From positions 1-26,282 of the forward strand of contig CAWBCR010000004.1 in assembly GCA_963787375.1 (NCBI GenBank): a DNA stretch of 26,282 bases. The letters run 5' to 3'. This DNA is from CAWBCR01 sp963787375. GTDB taxonomy: Bacteria > Chloroflexota > Anaerolineae > Aggregatilineales > UBA3940. Positions 24,102 through 26,282 of this stretch are shown here, one piece after another; the first letter of the stretch is position 1, and each line of letters opens with the position of its first letter. A program made the position numbers and the translations under genes. The notes beneath the pieces were generated by a model. It saw only the letters and a program-made list of their open reading frames with translations, was not told where the DNA came from and ran no database searches.

Positions 24102-25121
24102 ATGATAGCCTTTCTGTCCGAAGTCTGGGAATTCCTGACCGCCCGCTCCGATCACCCCATCTACCGGCGCGAGATGGCCGGCTGGTCGTACTTATCGCTG
24201 TGGCGCAACCTGCGGCGCGGCTGCATGCCGCTGGTCGCGCTGATCGTCGTCACAACCACCGGCTGCTGCGGCTGCATGGCGTATCTGTCGATGGCCTCCT
24301 CGACAGTGCCAGAGCAGTGGCTGGTCGTGGCCATCTCGCTGCTGTTCGGGATGTTCCTGGGCGGTGAAGCTGTTCGCTGGCTGGTGGGGCTGCTGGCGAC
24401 CGCCGTCACCTCAACGGTGATCAGCTCAGAGGTCGAGGCCGACACGTTCAGCCTGCTGCGGCTGACGCCGGTAACCACCCGCCAGATCGTGCTGGCCAAG
24501 TTCGGCGCGGCGTTCCGACAGTTCCGGCTGCCGCTGGTGCTGGTCGCCATCGTGCGGCTGGCGTTTGTGATCGGGGGAATCGTGCTGGGGATCGTGCTGA
24601 TCCTCAGCAGCGTGCCGGGCACCGCAACTCCCGGCATCGCGACGCCAGCACCTGCCGTGCCACTGCCCAGCCTCGGCGCGGGCACGATCCTCGGCTGGGG
24701 AATCGCGGGGGCTGCTGTGCTGGTCGCGCTGCTGGCATGGCTGGCGTATTTCCTGGTCAGCCCGTTTATCAGCACGACGATCTTCGCGGCGGTGGGGTTG
24801 CTGGGCTCGGCCTGGGCACGCAGCCGCGCAGGCGGGCTGACGGCGGCTATCGGCTTCCGGATGGGGCTGTGGGCTGCGAGCTACGTGGCGGGGCAGATTA
24901 TCACGGTGGCTATCACCTTGATATCGATGCCGCTCTCGCTGATACCCACCGCGCCTGGCTGGCTCGACCAGGTCGTCACGCAGGAACCCAGCGCGCTCGT
25001 CACGGCTGCTGCTGTGATAGCTGTGCTGTGGCTGGCCATTTCTGCCGCCGGGCAGATCGGTGTGACGCTGCTGCTGCTGTACGCCGCCGCCCGCCGCGCC
25101 GAACGGCTGCCCTTCGTCTGA
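24102..25121 (+). CDS. Multi-pass membrane protein, ABC-2 permease-like
   Basis: A 339-aa protein with about seven hydrophobic helices. A cytoplasmic N-terminus (PIYRREMAGW) precedes the first helix. The motif TFSLLRLTPVTTRQIVLAKFGAAF after the third resembles the coupling helix region of ABC-2-type export permeases (LLxTPVSxxxIxxGK). A Pro/Ala loop sits near residues 175-195. A Cys cluster TTGCCGCMAY marks the first helix. No ATPase gene is adjacent, so assignment to a transporter is tentative. It appears to be translated from a leaderless mRNA, and a terminator separates it from the M23 gene. Confidence 0.65.
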   Translation: MIAFLSEVWEFLTARSDHPIYRREMAGWSYLSLWRNLRRGCMPLVALIVVTTTGCCGCMAYLSMASSTVPEQWLVVAISLLFGMFLGGEAVRWLVGLLATAVTSTVISSEVEADTFSLLRLTPVTTRQIVLAKFGAAFRQFRLPLVLVAIVRLAFVIGGIVLGIVLILSSVPGTATPGIATPAPAVPLPSLGAGTILGWGIAGAAVLVALLAWLAYFLVSPFISTTIFAAVGLLGSAWARSRAGGLTAAIGFRMGLWAASYVAGQIITVAITLISMPLSLIPTAPGWLDQVVTQEPSALVTAAAVIAVLWLAISAAGQIGVTLLLLYAAARRAERLPFV

Positions 25122-25148
25122 GGCGGCGCTCATCAGCAGGGTTATGTG

Positions 25149-25180
25149 CGCGGGGCTGTGTCGATGGACACGGCCCCGCG
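25149..25180. terminator. Bidirectional terminator between convergent genes
   Basis: CGCGGGGCTGTGTC-GATG-GACACGGCCCCGCG is a 14-bp stem with one wobble and a 4-nt loop. It sits between the stops at 25121 and 25194. Confidence 0.75.
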
Positions 25181-25193
25181 TCAATTCGGTGGG

Positions 25194-26282
25194 TTAGCGG
25201 TGATGCAGCAAGGGCGCGGCGACGAACGACAGACCGCACTCCGTCAGGGCGCGGGCGGTGTGGTTGAGCGCATTGTGCTTTTCGAGGTAGTTCAGCAGCA
25301 GCGCGTCCCAGTCACCCGACTCGATGATCTCCGACTTGTCACGGAAGTAGTCGAGAATGTCGGAGGTGTGCTTGCCCGCCGCCTCCAGTGCCTGCTCGAC
25401 CTCCACATCGCCGCCCTCGTGCTTGGCGGAGATGTTGGCCACCTGGCCGGCGATCTCCACCAGCTCGTCGCGGCGGTCGTAGGGCTGGCGCACAATGCTC
25501 GCCACGTCTCGACGATGTGGTGCTCGAAGCGCACCACGTCCTCAAAGCCCAGCGCCTTGCGGAACTCGGCGGTGATCTCCATCGTCTCGTTGTTGACCGA
25601 GTTGGACCAGTTGAAGCCGATCAGCGGGCTGGTGCCGTCTTCACGAGCGAAGAGCTTCGCGCCGATCAGCGTCCACAGCGCAGCATAGGGGTTGTCGTTG
25701 CCCATGAAAACCGAAATCTTGAACTCGTTGTCGACGCCCAGCCTGTAGAGCAGGTAGCCCAGGAGGACCGTGCCGGGGTTGATGTTCAGCACCTGCTGGA
25801 CGCCGTAGGTGGTGTAGTAGTACAGAAATTCGTCCACCCACTTGAGCGGGTAGTCGTTGGGCTGGCCAACGCCGCCGAAGTAACCCGTGATGGTCGCCGG
25901 CCCGCCCAGGTGGACGTTCGAGCCGTCGGTGCCCTTGGTGTCGAGCGTCTCCACATAGCTGGCGCCGATGATCTGCATCGCGGCGGCAACGGCCAGGATA
26001 TCGCCGTGGTCGGCCTCCTGCTCCTTCATCTTGCGCACGCGAATATAGCGGCCGGGCATCACCTCTCGATTGTGGATGGCCTGCGCGGCCTCGGCGATGA
26101 GCCAGGGGAAGAACTGCAGCGCGCTGATCTCCAGCGTGACCGCGACATCCTCGCTGAAGGTCATGTGGCTGGCCCGCTCACCAAGCACCTTCTGGCGGTA
26201 GGCATCGACGGTGGTAAACGTGCCCGCGTCGCGCTGCGCGATCAGCCATTCGACGTCGTCGACGTATGGCGAGCCGGCCTCG
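25194..26282 (-). CDS. Protein of unknown function, 5' end outside the window (one-base frameshift)
   Basis: At least 362 codons, continuing upstream beyond 26282. I do not recognise the family. It looks soluble and globular, with conserved-looking blocks: KMKEQEADHGDILAVAAAMQ, ETLDTKGTDGSNVHLGGPAT, YFGGVGQPNDYPLKWVDEF, VLNINPGTVLLGYLLYRLG and GFNWSNSVNNETMEITAEF. Gly- and Asn-rich strand ends alternating with helices suggest a barrel-type enzyme, but that is only an impression. The frame breaks at about 25501: VETWR continues in the next frame as SIVRQPYDRRDELVEIAGQV to the stop at 25194, and adding one base after TGGCG rejoins them. The C-terminal part is helical, ending SFVAAPLLHHR. Confidence 0.6.

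Overview
The window is high-GC bacterial chromosome and most probably belongs to a member of the Chloroflexota (Anaerolineae-like). That assignment is inferred from gene content and protein style: a PBP with a Pro/Thr tail, immune-inhibitor-A-type repeats, Thr/Pro-rich linkers, a long L35, and leaderless genes directly behind TATAAT boxes. No rRNA, tRNA or CRISPR array was found.

Layout. 1-2431: an inverted-repeat-bounded segment, a thioesterase and its TetR regulator with matching operators, then about 900 bases without a convincing gene but rich in hairpins and carrying a good promoter. 2432-6363: Nudix hydrolase and TSUP permease (minus strand), a membrane-anchored zinc metallopeptidase (plus), and a small YtxH-like protein (minus). 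6517-7971: a complete IS256-family element with terminal inverted repeats and a 9-bp target duplication. 8080-9901: a small membrane protein and an FHA-domain protein. 9904-11961: rluE and the translation operon infC-rpmI-rplT, with its own promoter, leader hairpin and terminators. 12018-16475: an SCO1-like lipoprotein and a very long class A penicillin-binding protein. 16559-19506: a nickel/cobalt ECF transporter cbiM-cbiQ-cbiO. 19648-21687: a metallophosphoesterase and a selenocysteine-containing selD. 21942-25121: a modular secreted-type M23 peptidase with SH3b domains and a leaderless multi-pass membrane protein. 25194-26282: a minus-strand gene of unknown function that runs off the end.

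Two signals stand out. First, selD has an in-frame UGA exactly at the catalytic Cys/Sec position of the family. A SECIS-like hairpin lies about 32 nt downstream, so the gene is 353 codons long and starts 108 bases upstream of the apparent ATG. Second, infC has no ATG, GTG or TTG before its conserved core and appears to start at AUA.

Eight breaks in otherwise conserved genes are each repaired by one base, usually in a short homopolymer: tetR, sco, the PBP twice, the cbiM leader, the cbiQ tail, the M23 gene start and the 3'-terminal gene. The density suggests draft-assembly indels rather than real pseudogenes, so these are annotated as whole genes. The selD UGA is different in kind, since the frame is unbroken on both sides of it.
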